Shown piece after piece: positions 1 to 10,075 of a stretch of DNA of 64,000 nt. Every line of letters begins with the position of its first letter. Position 1 is the first letter of the stretch. Under the pieces are notes generated by a model that did not search any database, was not told the DNA's origin, and saw only the letters and a list, made by a program, of their open reading frames with translations. A program made the translations under genes and the position numbers. This DNA comes from Xanthomonas phaseoli pv. phaseoli (GTDB lineage: Bacteria > Pseudomonadota > Gammaproteobacteria > Xanthomonadales > Xanthomonadaceae): assembly GCA_022749655.1 (NCBI GenBank), contig CP094243.1, forward strand, positions 2,790,001-2,854,000, given 5' to 3'.

Positions 1-2
1 GC

Positions 3-1132
3 CACGGCGAGCTGATCTACAACATCGCCGAGTACTACCGTTATACCGGCGATAAGGCCTTCCTGGAAAGATGTGGCCGCATGTCAGCGGCGCCTACGAC
101 TACATGGAAACGCTGCGCGCCAGCGAGCGCACCGAAGACAACTTCATGCGCAACCCGGCCTTCTACGGAATGATGCCGGTGTCGATCAGCCATGAGGGCT
201 ATTCGGCCAAGCCGGTGCATTCGTACTGGGACAACTTCTGGGCACTGCGCGGCTACAAGGACGCGGCGATGCTGGCCGGGGTGCTGGACAAACCGGAGGA
301 GGCGGCACGCTTCAGCGCCGCGCGCGATGAATTCAGCGGCGATCTGGTCGCATCGTTGGGCGCGGCCGTGCGTCAGCACAACCTGGATTTCCTGCCGGGC
401 TCCGCAGAACTGGGCGACTTCGATGCGACCTCGACCACCATTGCGTTGACGCCAGGCGGCGAGCAGCAGCGTCTGCCGCAGGATCTGCTGACCAAGACCT
501 TCGAGCGTTACTGGAAGGAATTCTCTGACCGCCGCGACGGCAAGCGCGAATGGAAGGATTACACGCCGTACGAGTGGCGCAACGTGGCCGCGTTCGTGCG
601 TCTGGGCTGGCGCGACCGCGCCTGGGATGCGACTGCGTTCTTCTTCAAGGACCGCGCGCCACAGCCGTGGAACCAATGGGCCGAAGTGGTCTCGCGCACG
701 CCGCGCGCACCGTTCTTCGTCGGCGACCTGCCGCATGCCTGGGTCGCCTCGGACTTCGTACGCTCGGTGCTGGACATGTTCGCCTACGGTCGCGAATCCG
801 ATGCCAGCCTGGTCATCGCGGCCGGCACCCCGACGCGCTGGTTCGAAGGCAAGGGAATCGGCATCGCCGAACTGCGCACACCGTACGGGCGCCTGAGTTA
901 CACCTTGCAGCGCACCGACAAGCAACTGGTGCTGCAGCTGCAGCCTGGGCTGATCCTGCCGCCGGGCGGCGTGGTGCTGCCGTGGCCGTATCAGGGCGCC
1001 CCCGGCAAGGCGACCATCAACGGCGAATCGGCCGAGTGGCAGAACGGCGAACTGCGCATCCAGCAACTGCCGGCCAATGTGCAGATCGATGTGCCCAGTG
1101 CGGTGCGGCGGGCCGAGCGCGCCACGCAATGA
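3..1132 (+). CDS. C-terminal part of a large six-hairpin glycosidase-like protein, frameshifted
   Basis: The gene enters from the left edge, so only about 375 C-terminal residues are present. The reading frame from base 3 (HGELIYNIAEYYRYTGDKAF) runs into a shifted frame at the A-run 67-69; adding one A restores LEKMWPHVSGAYDYMETL and an open frame to the stop at 1130-1132. Repeated W/Y/F-rich helices such as HSYWDNFWALRGYKD, followed by a beta-rich tail, look like the alpha/alpha toroid plus C-terminal sandwich of glycosidases or discoidin-domain proteins; substrate is unknown. Its stop overlaps the ATG of the next gene (ATGA), so the two are probably translated together. The frameshift may be a sequencing error. 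Family assignment is by general resemblance only. Confidence 0.6.
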
Positions 1133-2111
1133 GGCTGGCGTGGCGGCCGTCCCGGGCAGCGCCAGTACGGCGACATGCCGGATGGCCGGTCGCGGTGCTC
1201 GTGCTGCTGCTGTGCTCGACTGGCGCGCGGGCCGGGCAGCTGGCTCAGGGCGTCAATCCTGCGCAAGCCATGCAACGCGGCAAGACCGATCGGTCACTGC
1301 CAGCTGTCTGGCAGTCACCGAGTGCGGCGTTGCGTGAAATGACCCTGGTCACGCTCAACCTGCATCACGATCGCGAAGACTGGCCGGCACGACGCGCTTA
1401 TATCGCCAGGCAACTCAAGCAACTGGCGCCAGATGTGATTGCGTTGCAGGAAGTGATCGAGCGCCGCGGCAGCGTGGAAAATCAGGCTGCCTGGCTGGCG
1501 CGCAAGCTCGGCTACGACTACACCTTCGCCTCGGTCGATCCGGTCGGCGCGCCCAAGCGCTACGGCAACGCGTTGCTGAGTCGCCGCAAGGTGCTGGCCA
1601 CGCACCAGCGCCTGCTGCAGCCGCTGGACGACTACCGTGTCGCCGCGCATCTGCAGATCGATGTCGACGGCCAGCCGGTCAACGTCTACGTCACCCATCT
1701 CAATGAACGCGCCGACCCACGCGGTACCGGCATCCGCACGCGCCAGGTAGCCGATCTACTGGACTTCATCGCCTCCAACAGCGCGCAGGCGCCGGTGGTG
1801 ATCGCCGGCGATTTCAATACCGCCGCCGACACGCTCGATCTGCAAGCGCTACGCAAGGGCTACGGCGACAGCTATGGCAGCGTGCATCGCAATAGCGATG
1901 CCACGGTCAGCACACCTTGAACATGCACGTCTTCGACAGGCCTGCGCGTATCGACCATGTGTTTTTCCAGCAGAACCGCCTGCTGGCCCGCGAAGCCCGC
2001 ATCCTGTTCGAGGCGCCTTATGCCGAAGGCCGCTGGGCATCGGATCACTATGGGGTGTGGGTACGCCTGCAGCTCGCGCCGGAGCGTCCGGCAATTAACC
2101 GCATGCCCTAG
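1129..2111 (+). CDS. Endonuclease/exonuclease/phosphatase-family protein, secreted, frameshifted
   Basis: The ATG at 1129 overlaps the preceding stop. Residues about 14-32 (PVAVLVLLLCSTGARA) form a signal peptide, so the product is probably periplasmic or secreted. EEP-fold motifs follow: TLNLHHD, DVIALQEV (catalytic Glu), VYVTHLNE, VVIAGDFNTA (catalytic Asp/Asn) and, after the break, RIDHVFF and SDHYGVWV (final His). The frame stops at 1918-1920, while the conserved tail continues in another frame from 1917; an extra CA dinucleotide in CACACC at 1911-1916 explains this. Metal-dependent cleavage of phosphodiesters or phosphate esters is expected; the substrate (nucleic acid, phospholipid or inositol phosphate) cannot be read off. 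The 3' end of the gene has been copied into the tandem repeat downstream. Confidence 0.75.
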
Positions 2112-2495
2112 GAGCGCACCCGGGCGCGACGGGGATTGACCGGTAAATCCTCATCGCGCCCAGGTGCGCTCCTACCAAGAAGCGTCGACGCGCCCCGTGC
2201 GTTTCCGCACGGCGTCTGTGTACACCTGCAGCTCGCGCCGGAGCATCTACCAACTCACCATGTGTCGTAGGAGCGCACCCGGGCGCGACGGGGATTGACC
2301 GGGAAAGCCTCATCGCGCCCAGGTGCGCTTCTACCAAGAAGCATCGACGCCCCCGTGCATCTCCGCACGGCGCCTGTGTACACCTGCAGCTCGCGCCGGG
2401 CATCCACCAACCCCCACCGTATGTCGTAGGAGCGCACCCGGGCGCGACGGGGATTGGCTGGGAAAGCCTCATCGCGCCCAGGTGTGTTCCTGCGA
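2066..2495. repeat. Three tandem copies of a 159-bp unit containing a REP-like palindrome
   Basis: The motif TAGGAGCGCACCCGGGCGCG starts at 2109, 2268 and 2427, exactly 159 bp apart. Each copy pairs with a downstream inverse (CGCGCCCAGGTGCG) about 35 bp later, giving an imperfect hairpin typical of Xanthomonas intergenic palindromes. The spacer between hairpins contains CCTGCAGCTCGCGCCGG, which is the same as the 3' coding end of the upstream EEP gene (about 2070-2087), so the duplicated unit includes a piece of that gene. The third copy is cut short near 2495. No ORF here looks real. Confidence 0.85.
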
Positions 2496-2520
2496 ACGGC
2501 CTGGACCAAGCGGCTTAAGC

Positions 2521-3739
2521 TCACCCATGCAGACGGTTGAAGATCTGCACCCCGGCCAGCCATACACCGGCCATGCTGCCGAAATTGGTCAGCAGGAATG
2601 TCAGCACCACCCGCGAGACGCGGTTGCGATACCAGCCGCGCAGCGTCTGCGCATCGTCGCGCAGCGACAGAAAATCGCCGTAGGCCGGCTTGCGCATATG
2701 CACTTCGACCAACGCCGCGAATGCGCCTGTCGGCACGCTCAGGCGGAATGGTTTGAACGGCGCGACGACCGCGGCGGTGAGAATGCTCAACGGGTGGCTA
2801 CCGGCCAGCAAACAGCCGAGCGCGGCCATGCCGCCGGTATACATGGCCCACTGCAGCAACAGGTCCGCGCCCATGCTCAGGCCGCCACGCCAGAACCCGA
2901 TGCCGATGCCGGTGATGATGATCGCCAGGATGCCCAGCGTGATCCACGGAATGCGCTTGCGCTGCTGCACGTATTCCAGCGATTCGCGCAGCGGGCCGGG
3001 TGCTGCGGTGTCCTGTTCCAGATGGCGCGCAAGCCCGGCCAGATGCCCGGCGCCGACGACCGCCAAGATCTCGCGCTGATCTGCGCCGACTTCTTCGCGC
3101 AGGCGCGTGGCCATGTATTGATCGCGCTCGGCAATGACGGTCTCGTACAGTTCCGGGCTTTCGCTGGCGAAATCGCCGAAGCTTGCCTCCAGCATGTCGC
3201 CTTGCTTGAGCTTTTCGATTTCCTCTTCGCCGACCTCATCGGCAGCGAACAGGCCGCCGAGCAATCCGCCGGCCAGTTTCATCTTGCCGAAGAAGCCCAG
3301 GCGCCCGGACGCACGTTTGAAGGTCAGGCCAACCTCGCGATCGATCAGATGCACCGGCAAGCCCTGCGCGCGTGCCAGGTTCACCGCCTCTTTCAGTTCT
3401 GCACCCGGCTCGATGCCCAGTTGCTTGGCCAGGCGGCGTTGGTACGCGGCAAGCGCCAAATTCGCCGCGAACAAGGCCACGCGTCCTTTGCGGATCACCT
3501 GTACCAGGTCCAGGCGGGCGAGGGCATCCGGGTCGCTGAGCGCCTGCAGGCGCTGCGCATCCAGTTCCACCGCCACTGCGTCGTAACGCCCGCTGCCGAT
3601 CGCCCGTTGCACGGCGGCAACGCTGGCCAGCGACACATGCGCGGTGCCGAGCAAGGTATAGCGCACGCCGTCGCGTTCGACGATGCGATGCGGCTGGCCG
3701 GACAGCGCATCGTCCAGAACGTGGGGGCTGCTCAGTCAT
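2521..3739 (-). CDS. TraB/GumN-family membrane protein, start region frameshifted
   Basis: The protein opens with RYTLLGTAHVS, containing the GTAHxS motif of the TraB/PrgY/GumN family (putative metalloprotease-like fold). About 250 soluble residues follow, then three to four hydrophobic segments near the C-terminus (ITLGILAIIITGIGIGFW, ALGCLLAG, VVLTFLLTNFGSMAGVW). In TraB/PrgY relatives this layout goes with turnover or capture of peptide signals; the role here is unknown. The conserved frame extends upstream of the GTG at 3666 (VERDGVRYTLL) and would join an ATG at 3739 if the C-run of five (complement of 3723-3727) were four, giving an MTEQPHVLDD start. Translation may otherwise begin at GTG 3666. 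It directly follows the GNAT gene on the minus strand. Confidence 0.72.
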
Positions 3740-4273
3740 GTGGCTTTTTTCATCAGAAGGAGGGGCGGTGTCGCCGGAGCCGAGCGCGCGTTGCATCTGC
3801 ACGCCGTCCAGCCAGCGACCGTGTTTGCGGCCGATTCCGTTGAAGACTCCGACCGTGCGAAATCCAAAACGTTCATGCAAGCGGCGCGACGCCAGATTCT
3901 CGGCATCGCCAATCACCGCGATCATCTGCCTGAAGCCGCGCTGCTCGCACACCGCGATCAGCTCGCCCAGCAGCGCTTTGCCGATGCCGCGGCGCTGCAT
4001 CGCGGCGGCCAGGTAGATCGAGTTCTCCACCGTCCAGCGATATCCGGCACGCGCGCGAAATGCGCTGGCATAGGCATAGCCCGCGACCACGCCATCGAGC
4101 TCTGCCACCAGATAGGGGTAGCCCGCATCCACGATCGCGCTCACCCGCGCGCGCATCTCGTCGAGCGACGGCGCGTTGTATTCGTAGGTGTTGACCCCGG
4201 CGATCTGCTCCGCGTAAATCGCAGTGATCGCCGGAATGTCCGCATCGCGGACTGCACGCAGCTCCAATGGCAT
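3732..4273 (-). CDS. GNAT-family N-acetyltransferase (MnaT/phosphinothricin-type)
   Basis: ATG at 4273. The sequence carries the GNAT layout of the MnaT/Pat group: an N-terminal RDADIPAITAIYAE, the acetyl-CoA pyrophosphate loop RRGIGKALLGELI (about residues 95-107), then RRLHERFGFRTVGVF and the C-terminal GRWLDGVQMQRAL. Such enzymes acetylate small amino compounds (methionine sulfone or sulfoximine, phosphinothricin); the substrate here is unproven. As written the frame runs on into the TraB gene without a stop. If the A-run of six (complement of 3745-3750) were seven, translation would end at TGA 3732-3734, overlapping the TraB ATG, giving the usual length of about 180 aa. It lies 3 bp after aguB on the same strand. 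Confidence 0.75.
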
Positions 4274-4276
4274 GCG

Positions 4277-5161
4277 TCAGTCGATGTAGCGCTTGAGCAG
4301 ATCGCCGTACGCATCGATGCGGCGGTCGCGCAGGAACGGCCAAATGCGGCGCACATGTTCGCTGCGCTGCAGGTCGACATCGCAGATCAGCACGGTCGGG
4401 TCCTGGCCGGCTTCGGCAATGAACTCGCCCTGCGGCCCCAGCACATGGCTGTTGCCCCAGAACTGGATGCCCGATGCGCCCAGCGGGGAGGGCTCATGGC
4501 CGACGCGGTTGCACGACAGCACCGGCACGCCGTTGGCGACCGCATGGCCGCGATGGCTGAGGATCCAGGCATCGCGCTGGCGCTCCTGCTCGGCCTGTTG
4601 GTCGTCCGGATCCCAACCGATCGCCGTGGGGTAGAGCAGCAGTTCCGCACCGGCCAGCGCCATCAGGCGTGCCGCTTCCGGATACCACTGGTCCCAGCAC
4701 ACCAGCACGCCCAGGCGGCCCACTGAGGTATCGATCGGCGTAAAGCCCAGGTCGCCCGGAGTGAAATAGAACTTCTCGTAGAAGCCCGGATCGTCGGGGA
4801 TGTGCATCTTGCGGTACTTGCCGAGCAGCCGGCCGTCCTTTTCGAACACCACCGCGGTGTTGTGATACAGGCCGGCCGCGCGACGTTCGAACAGCGAGGC
4901 GACCAGCACCACGCCGTGCTCCTTGGCCAGCGCGCTCAGGCGCTCGGTGCTGGGACCGGGAATCGGCTCGGCCAGGTTGAACTCGTCCACCGACTCGTGC
5001 TGGCAGAAATACGCACCGTTGTGCAGTTCCTGCAGCAGCACCAGCTTTGCGCCCTGCGCGGCGGCTTCGGCCACGCGCGATGCGATGACGGCCAGGTTGG
5101 CCTCGGCGTCGCCGTGGTTGCGCTCCTGGATCAGCGCGACGGGAAGGAGATGACGGGTCAT
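4277..5161 (-). CDS. aguB: N-carbamoylputrescine amidase
   Basis: A 294-aa nitrilase-superfamily protein of the expected length. The Glu-Lys-Cys triad is visible in LVLLQELHNGAYF, KYRKMHIPDDPGFYEKF and VLVCWDQWYPEAARL. The enzyme hydrolyses N-carbamoylputrescine to putrescine, CO2 and ammonia in the cytoplasm, the second step of the agmatine route. The agmatine deiminase gene lies just upstream on the same strand (125 bp away) and makes its substrate, which strongly supports the assignment. The ATG at 5161 gives the standard MTRHLLPVALIQ start. The GNAT gene follows after 3 bp and the TraB gene after that, so four genes may share a transcript. Confidence 0.93.
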   Translation of the reverse strand: MTRHLLPVALIQERNHGDAEANLAVIASRVAEAAAQGAKLVLLQELHNGAYFCQHESVDEFNLAEPIPGPSTERLSALAKEHGVVLVASLFERRAAGLYHNTAVVFEKDGRLLGKYRKMHIPDDPGFYEKFYFTPGDLGFTPIDTSVGRLGVLVCWDQWYPEAARLMALAGAELLLYPTAIGWDPDDQQAEQERQRDAWILSHRGHAVANGVPVLSCNRVGHEPSPLGASGIQFWGNSHVLGPQGEFIAEAGQDPTVLICDVDLQRSEHVRRIWPFLRDRRIDAYGDLLKRYID

Positions 5162-5286
5162 GGCAGCATCCAACGTAAGTGGCGCACTAAGGTAGCGCGC
5201 CATGGCGTAACACCGGCCTGCCGGCCGGAACAGGAAGCCACGCGCGGTCGGCGCGGCCGCGACGCAGGCGAGGTTTGCGACTGCGC

Positions 5287-6321
5287 TTAGGCCGCGAGCA
5301 GGCCGGCCGGCAATTGCATGGTCAGGCAATGCAGGCTGCCGTTCTGCCAGATCAGCGCACGACACGGCACCGGCACGATCTCGTGCTGCGGAAACGCCTG
5401 CGCCAGCACTGCCTGCGCGGTTGCGTCGGCGGCATCGCCATAGGCCGGCATCAACACCGCGCCGTTGACGATCAGGAAATTGGCATACGACGCAGCCAAC
5501 CGGCGGCCTTCGTCGAGAATGGGCTGTGCCCACGGCAGCACGAACAGCCGATACGGTTGCCCGTCGGCGGTGCGCAGCGCGGCCAGTTCGGCCCCCATCG
5601 CCTGCAGCTCGGCGTAATGCGAATCGCTGGCCACATCGCAGCCCTGATAGACGATCGCATCCGGGCCGGTAAAGCGCGCCAGCGTATCGATATGAGCATC
5701 GGTATCGTCGCCTTCCAGGTAGCCGTGATCCAGCCACAGCACGCGCTCCTGTGCCAGCCACGCGGCCAGATCGCTGCTGAGCGATTCGCGCGTGCGCTGC
5801 GGATGGCGCTCATGCAGGCACTTCCAGGTGGTCAGCAGGGTGCCGGCACCATCGGTCTCGATTGCGCCGCCTTCCAGGGCGAAGTCGACCGTCTCCACCT
5901 GCGCCGGCACGAACACCTGCGCGGCATCCAGCGAGCTCACCAGCTGATCGTCCAGGCTGGCTTCGAACTTGCCGCCCCAACCGGTGAAACGGAAATCCAT
6001 CAACCGGAAGCCGGCGTCCTGGCGCAGCGTGATCGGGCCCGAATCGCGCAGCCAGGTGTCGTTGTAGGCGGCGATCACGAAACGCACCCGCGTCATGTCC
6101 ACCCGCGCCGAACGCAGCCGCGCCTCGGCATAGATCTGCAGGTCGTCGTCGGCCACGCAGACGACCACCGGTTCGAAGCGGGAGATCGCCGTGACCAGCG
6201 CGATGTAGGTTTCCTCTACATCGGCCAGGCGCTCGGCCCAATCGGTACCGGCGTGCGGCCACGCGAGCAACACGGCGGATTGGGGTTCCCACTCGGCGGG
6301 AAAGCGAAGACGGTCGGTCAT
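5287..6321 (-). CDS. aguA: Agmatine deiminase
   Basis: A 344-aa member of the peptidyl-arginine-deiminase-fold agmatine deiminases. Landmarks are FPAEWEPQSAVLLAWPHAGTDW at the N-terminus (first 20 residues as FPAEWEPQSAVLLAWPHAGT), the catalytic-site segments NDTWLRDSGPI, EGGAIETDGAGT and EGDDTDAHIDTLAR, and the nucleophilic Cys in NGSLHCLTMQLP near residue 333. It converts agmatine to N-carbamoylputrescine plus ammonia, feeding aguB. I choose the ATG at 6321 (MTDRLRFPAEW); a TTG nine bases upstream is possible but weaker. Genetic neighbourhood and full-length motifs make the call firm. Confidence 0.94.
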   Translation of the reverse strand: MTDRLRFPAEWEPQSAVLLAWPHAGTDWAERLADVEETYIALVTAISRFEPVVVCVADDDLQIYAEARLRSARVDMTRVRFVIAAYNDTWLRDSGPITLRQDAGFRLMDFRFTGWGGKFEASLDDQLVSSLDAAQVFVPAQVETVDFALEGGAIETDGAGTLLTTWKCLHERHPQRTRESLSSDLAAWLAQERVLWLDHGYLEGDDTDAHIDTLARFTGPDAIVYQGCDVASDSHYAELQAMGAELAALRTADGQPYRLFVLPWAQPILDEGRRLAASYANFLIVNGAVLMPAYGDAADATAQAVLAQAFPQHEIVPVPCRALIWQNGSLHCLTMQLPAGLLAA

Positions 6322-6554
6322 GCCAGGCAAATACTCATCTAGGTGTGCGGGCCATCGCCCGCACGTTCATCGATATCCCGCGTATTGCCGCGGGCTCTTG
6401 CGATCCAGGCGCCGCTCGCCGCGCCCGGCTTTGTGACAGCATTGCAGCAACGCATGTCCGGCTGCTGACGGACCCGGTCCAGCTTGCGATGCGAATCGTG
6501 ACGGCCGGCGTGCGATGACCAGATGCCACTTTCGGCCGAGCCGTCGCCGACGCC

Positions 6555-6896
6555 TCAGCGGATCGGCGGCTTGGGCCCGATCTCGTTGGCATCGGCCTTG
6601 TTGGCCACCACGTCGATCACCTTGCTCTTTTCGAAGTACACGGTGAAGGCCGGATACGCCCAGCGATGGATGGTCGGCCACTGGCGCTTCTGGCCGCCGC
6701 GCGGGTCGAGCTTTTCCTGCGGCGCGCCGTAGCGGCCTTCGACCTGGCTCATGCTCTCGCCGCGCAAGGGCAGGGCAGCGGCAGGCTTCTGCTGTGCGCG
6801 GTCGACCAGCAGCGTATCGGCCGAAGCGACGGCACTGATCCCCATCAGCGCGATTGTCAGCACGACCGGCGGCATCACAAACAAACGGTTACGCAT
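6555..6896 (-). CDS. Small conserved secreted protein of unknown function
   Basis: 113 aa with a clear signal peptide (residues 1-26, MRNRLFVMPPVVLTIALMGI then AVASA). The mature part is short and basic: LRGESMSQVEGRYGAPQEKL, then WPTIHRWAYPAFTVYFEKSK and VIDVVANK. The SMxxVExxYGxP pattern followed by an IxRWxYPxFTVYFExxxVID stretch recalls the fold-type seen in SmpA/OmlA-like proteins, but no lipobox Cys is present, so a periplasmic soluble protein is more likely. Function is not known. It stands alone between aguA and rpmJ. Confidence 0.7.
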   Translation of the reverse strand: MRNRLFVMPPVVLTIALMGISAVASADTLLVDRAQQKPAAALPLRGESMSQVEGRYGAPQEKLDPRGGQKRQWPTIHRWAYPAFTVYFEKSKVIDVVANKADANEIGPKPPIR

Positions 6897-7086
6897 GTCA
6901 TCTACTCCCCAGTGGACAAGATTTCAGATGGTGATTACAGCAAAAAACGACGACAGGCGCTGTTGCGACACGGCTGACCTGGCGGGGCCGCGATTGCCCG
7001 GGCGCCCCGGCCCAGTCACGACAATGTCCTGACTGGGTCGGCCGGCGGCAGGGACGTAGGGCAACCAGTGCTGTGAAGCAGCGGCC

Positions 7087-7112
7087 AAAAAAAACCGCCC
7101 GGAGGCGGCTTT
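7087..7112 (-). terminator. Rho-independent terminator of rpmJ
   Basis: Read on the minus strand, AGCCGCC-TCCG-GGCGGTT forms a stable hairpin directly followed by a run of eight T. It starts 28 bp after the rpmJ stop. Confidence 0.85.
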
Positions 7113-7139
7113 CTCGGGTCTTGCGCACGCCGCAGGGGC

Positions 7140-7265
7140 TTAGCGCTGACGCGCCTTGAAACGCGGATTCGACTTGCAGATCACGAAGACCTTGCCGCGG
7201 CGGCGGACCACCTTGCAGTCGCGGTGACGGGTCTTCGCAGACTTCAGGGAGGACAGGACTTTCAT
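7140..7265 (-). CDS. rpmJ: 50S ribosomal protein L36, zinc-free (YkgO-like) type
   Basis: 41 aa, starting [20 protein letters not shown] and ending [12 protein letters not shown]. This matches the C-minus class of L36 (E. coli YkgO-like, MKVLNSLRTAK...): only two Cys (positions 17 and 30) remain of the four-residue zinc site of classic L36. It binds 23S rRNA in the large subunit. A good ribosome-binding site (GAGGTG, seen as CACCTC at 7271-7276) precedes the ATG, and a strong terminator follows, so it is probably a single-gene transcript. Confidence 0.93.
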
Positions 7266-7437
7266 GGCACACCTCGGCGTAAACGGTTGGATTCGATGGA
7301 AGAGTGCCCGCAATCGAGGGTGCACCCGGAATGAAGCCGGCGATTCTAACCGGCTTTTCGTCGTGCTTTCAAGTGGTTGCGGCGCAATCGCTGCGAGCGG
7401 CGCTACACTACGGCCTGATGACCTTCCGGAAACCTGA

Positions 7438-8121
7438 ATGACCGACCTGTCGCCCGTTCTCACCATCGATGGCCCCTCCGGCGCCGGCAAGGGCACCGTG
7501 AGCCGGATCGTGGCTGCCCGGCTGGGCTGGCACTACCTCGATTCGGGCGCACTGTATCGCGCTGTCGGGGTTGCGGCGAGCTGGGCCGATCTGGATGTCT
7601 CCGATCCGGCCGCGCTGGTGCGCTGCACCTTCGACACCAAGGTGGAATTCGACGATGCGGGCGAGGCAGGGCTGCGCGTGCTGGTCAACGGCGCGGATGC
7701 GACCAGCGAGTTGCGGCTGGAAACGACCGGAGCGCTGGCCTCGGCCATTGCGGCCATTCCCGAGGTGCGCAGCGCCCTCAAGGAGCGCCAGCGCGCATTC
7801 AGGCGCTCGCCCGGGCTGGTGGCCGATGGGCGCGACATGGGCACGGTGATCTTCCCCGACGCTGCCTACAAGGTGTTTCTGACCGCCAGTGCCGAAGAAC
7901 GTGCGGGCCGTCGCCATAAACAGTTGATGGAAAAGGGTGTTTCGGTTATCTTTGACGACCTGCTGCGCGAGATCATGGCCCGTGATGCCCGTGATGCGCA
8001 GCGGGTGGTGGCGCCATTGCGGCCGGCCGAAGACGCCGTGCTGATCGATACCAGCGGAATGGGAATCGAAGATGTCGTCCAGCGTGTGGTCGGGTTGCTC
8101 GCAGACCGCGCACCGTCGTAA
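7438..8121 (+). CDS. cmk: Cytidylate kinase
   Basis: 227 aa with the P-loop [15 protein letters not shown] at residues 9-23, the CMP-binding [10 protein letters not shown], the [12 protein letters not shown] segment and the RRHKQL lid helix. It phosphorylates CMP and dCMP with ATP in the cytoplasm. Its place just before rpsA is the usual arrangement in Gammaproteobacteria. The ATG at 7438 is the only start that keeps the P-loop at the normal distance from the N-terminus. No disruption is seen. Confidence 0.97.
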   Translation: MTDLSPVLTIDGPSGAGKGTVSRIVAARLGWHYLDSGALYRAVGVAASWADLDVSDPAALVRCTFDTKVEFDDAGEAGLRVLVNGADATSELRLETTGALASAIAAIPEVRSALKERQRAFRRSPGLVADGRDMGTVIFPDAAYKVFLTASAEERAGRRHKQLMEKGVSVIFDDLLREIMARDARDAQRVVAPLRPAEDAVLIDTSGMGIEDVVQRVVGLLADRAPS

Positions 8122-8303
8122 GCGTTTCGCAAGCGGGTTTGTCCCGCCGACCGTAAGGCGTTCCAAAGCTCCGTCGCGCATCCTGCGTGGCGGTTCTATG
8201 ACTTCCAACCGACTCGCTGTGTGGAGTCGACCAACAGGCTGGGCGGTTCGCATCTGTCGCACTCCGACGATCGGCGCCCGTGTGTTCAACTGAGTAAATT
8301 CAA

Positions 8304-9989
8304 ATGACAGAATCTTTTGCAGAACTGTTCGAAGCCAGCCAAGCCAATCTGGCGAAGCTGAAGCCGGGCTCCATCGTCACCGGTACCGTCGTGGAAGTTC
8401 GCGGCGACGTGGTGGTGATCAACGCTGGCCTGAAGTCCGAAGGCATCGTGCCGATCGAGCAGTTCCGTAACGACGCTGGCGAGATCGATGTCGGCGTAGG
8501 CGACCAGGTCAAGGTCGCCCTCGATTCCATCGAGAACGGCTTCGGCGAAACCGTGTTGTCGCGCGAGAAGGCCAAGCGCGCGATGGTGTGGGACGAGCTG
8601 GAAGAAGCGTTGGAAAAGAACGAAACCATCACCGGCCGCATCAGCGGCAAGGTCAAGGGTGGTTTCACCGTGGACATCAAGGATGTCCGCGCGTTCCTGC
8701 CTGGTTCGCTGGTGGATGTGCGCCCGGTGCGCGACCCGGCCTACCTGGAAGGCAAGGAACTTGAGTTCAAGCTGATCAAGCTGGACCGCAAGCGCAACAA
8801 CGTCGTTGTTTCGCGTCGTGCAGTGGTCGAGAGCGAGCACTCGGAAGAGCGCGAGCAGCTGATGGACAAGCTGCAGGAAGGCGCCATCCTGAAGGGTGTC
8901 GTCAAGAACCTGACCGACTACGGTGCGTTCGTGGACCTGGGCGGCATCGACGGCCTGCTGCACATCACCGACATGGCCTGGAAGCGCGTGCGCCATCCGT
9001 CCGAAGTGGTCAACGTCGGCGACGAGCTGGACGTGCGCGTGCTGAAGTTCGATCGCGAGCGTAACCGCGTCAGCCTCGGCCTGAAGCAGCTGGGCGAAGA
9101 TCCGTGGGACAACATCGCCCGTCGTTACCCGGCCAACAGCCGCGTGTTCGGCAAGGTCTCCAACGTCACCGATTACGGCGCATTCGTCGAGATCGAGCCG
9201 GGCGTCGAAGGTCTGGTGCACGTCTCCGAAATGGATTGGACCAACAAAAACGTCAACCCGTCCAAGGTTGTGCAGGTCGGTGACGAAGTCGAAGTCATGG
9301 TCCTGGACGTGGACGAGGAGCGTCGCCGCATCTCGCTGGGCATGAAGCAGGTTGCCGCCAATCCGTGGGAAACCTTCGCTGCGACCCACAAGAAGAACGA
9401 CAAGGTGTCCGGTCAGATCAAGTCGATCACCGACTTCGGCATCTTCATCGGTCTGGACGGCGGCATCGACGGTCTGGTCCACCTGTCCGACATCAGCTGG
9501 AACACCACCGGCGAAGATGTCGTGCGCAGCTACAAGAAGGGCGACACGCTGGAAGCCGTCGTGCTGGCAGTGGACCCGGAGCGCGAGCGCATCAGCCTGG
9601 GCGTCAAGCAGCTGGAGCAGGACCCGTTCGGTCAGTACATGGCGTCCAACCCGAAGGGTTCGAAGGTCGAAGGCGTGGTGCGTGAAGTGGATGCCAAGGG
9701 CGCCACGATCGACCTGGCCGATGGCATCGAAGGCTACGTCGCTGCACGCGACATCGCCAACGAGCGCGTGGACGACGCCACCCAGCACCTGAAGGTCGGC
9801 GACAAGATCGAAGCCAAGTTCGTGGGCATGGACCGCAAGGGCCGCACCCTGCAGCTGTCGATCAAGGCCAAGGACGATGCCGAAATGCGCGAAACGTTGG
9901 AGGACTACCAGTCCGCCTCCGCGTCGGGCGGCATGACTCAGCTGGGCGCGCTGCTGCGTGCGCAGTTGAACAACAACAAGTCCGAGTAA
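8304..9989 (+). CDS. rpsA: 30S ribosomal protein S1
   Basis: 561 aa with six S1 RNA-binding domains in series; repeat landmarks are [88 protein letters not shown] and [18 protein letters not shown]. It delivers mRNA to the 30S subunit and can autoregulate through its own leader. The 182-bp gap after cmk is long enough to hold its promoter and structured leader, though I see no certain signal there. Codon use and length are normal and the frame is intact. Confidence 0.98.
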   Translation: MTESFAELFEASQANLAKLKPGSIVTGTVVEVRGDVVVINAGLKSEGIVPIEQFRNDAGEIDVGVGDQVKVALDSIENGFGETVLSREKAKRAMVWDELEEALEKNETITGRISGKVKGGFTVDIKDVRAFLPGSLVDVRPVRDPAYLEGKELEFKLIKLDRKRNNVVVSRRAVVESEHSEEREQLMDKLQEGAILKGVVKNLTDYGAFVDLGGIDGLLHITDMAWKRVRHPSEVVNVGDELDVRVLKFDRERNRVSLGLKQLGEDPWDNIARRYPANSRVFGKVSNVTDYGAFVEIEPGVEGLVHVSEMDWTNKNVNPSKVVQVGDEVEVMVLDVDEERRRISLGMKQVAANPWETFAATHKKNDKVSGQIKSITDFGIFIGLDGGIDGLVHLSDISWNTTGEDVVRSYKKGDTLEAVVLAVDPERERISLGVKQLEQDPFGQYMASNPKGSKVEGVVREVDAKGATIDLADGIEGYVAARDIANERVDDATQHLKVGDKIEAKFVGMDRKGRTLQLSIKAKDDAEMRETLEDYQSASASGGMTQLGALLRAQLNNNKSE

Positions 9990-10020
9990 GCGCGTAGCGC
10001 TCGCAAGAGCGTAACGGGTC

Positions 10021-10039
10021 GGCCCGGGCTTGCCGGGCC
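10021..10039 (+). other. GC-rich hairpin between rpsA and ihfB
   Basis: GGCCCGG-GCTTG-CCGGGCC is a perfect 7-bp stem with a 5-nt loop lying 31 bp after the rpsA stop. There is no T-tract, so it may be an attenuator, an RNA 3'-end stabiliser or a weak terminator rather than a full stop for transcription. Confidence 0.4.
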
Positions 10040-10075
10040 GATTCCGATGTGTCAGTCGAAAAAGCAAGTCTTCCC

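Noticed and set aside
2095..2472. Minus-strand ORF with an internally repeated protein sequence
   Set aside because: The repetition comes from the 159-bp DNA repeat array; no start signal and no family resemblance.
2066..2495. Regular repeats as a CRISPR array
   Set aside because: Only three copies, 159-bp period, spacers nearly identical, no cas genes; it is a tandem REP-type array.
6345..6364. Perfect hairpin GTGCGGGC-CATC-GCCCGCAC upstream of aguA as a terminator or riboswitch
   Set aside because: No T-tract on either side and no riboswitch-like conserved core; could be chance in GC-rich DNA.
8286..10067. 593-aa open frame on the minus strand
   Set aside because: It is antisense to rpsA, whose six S1 domains are certain. 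High GC at third codon positions leaves long antisense frames open.
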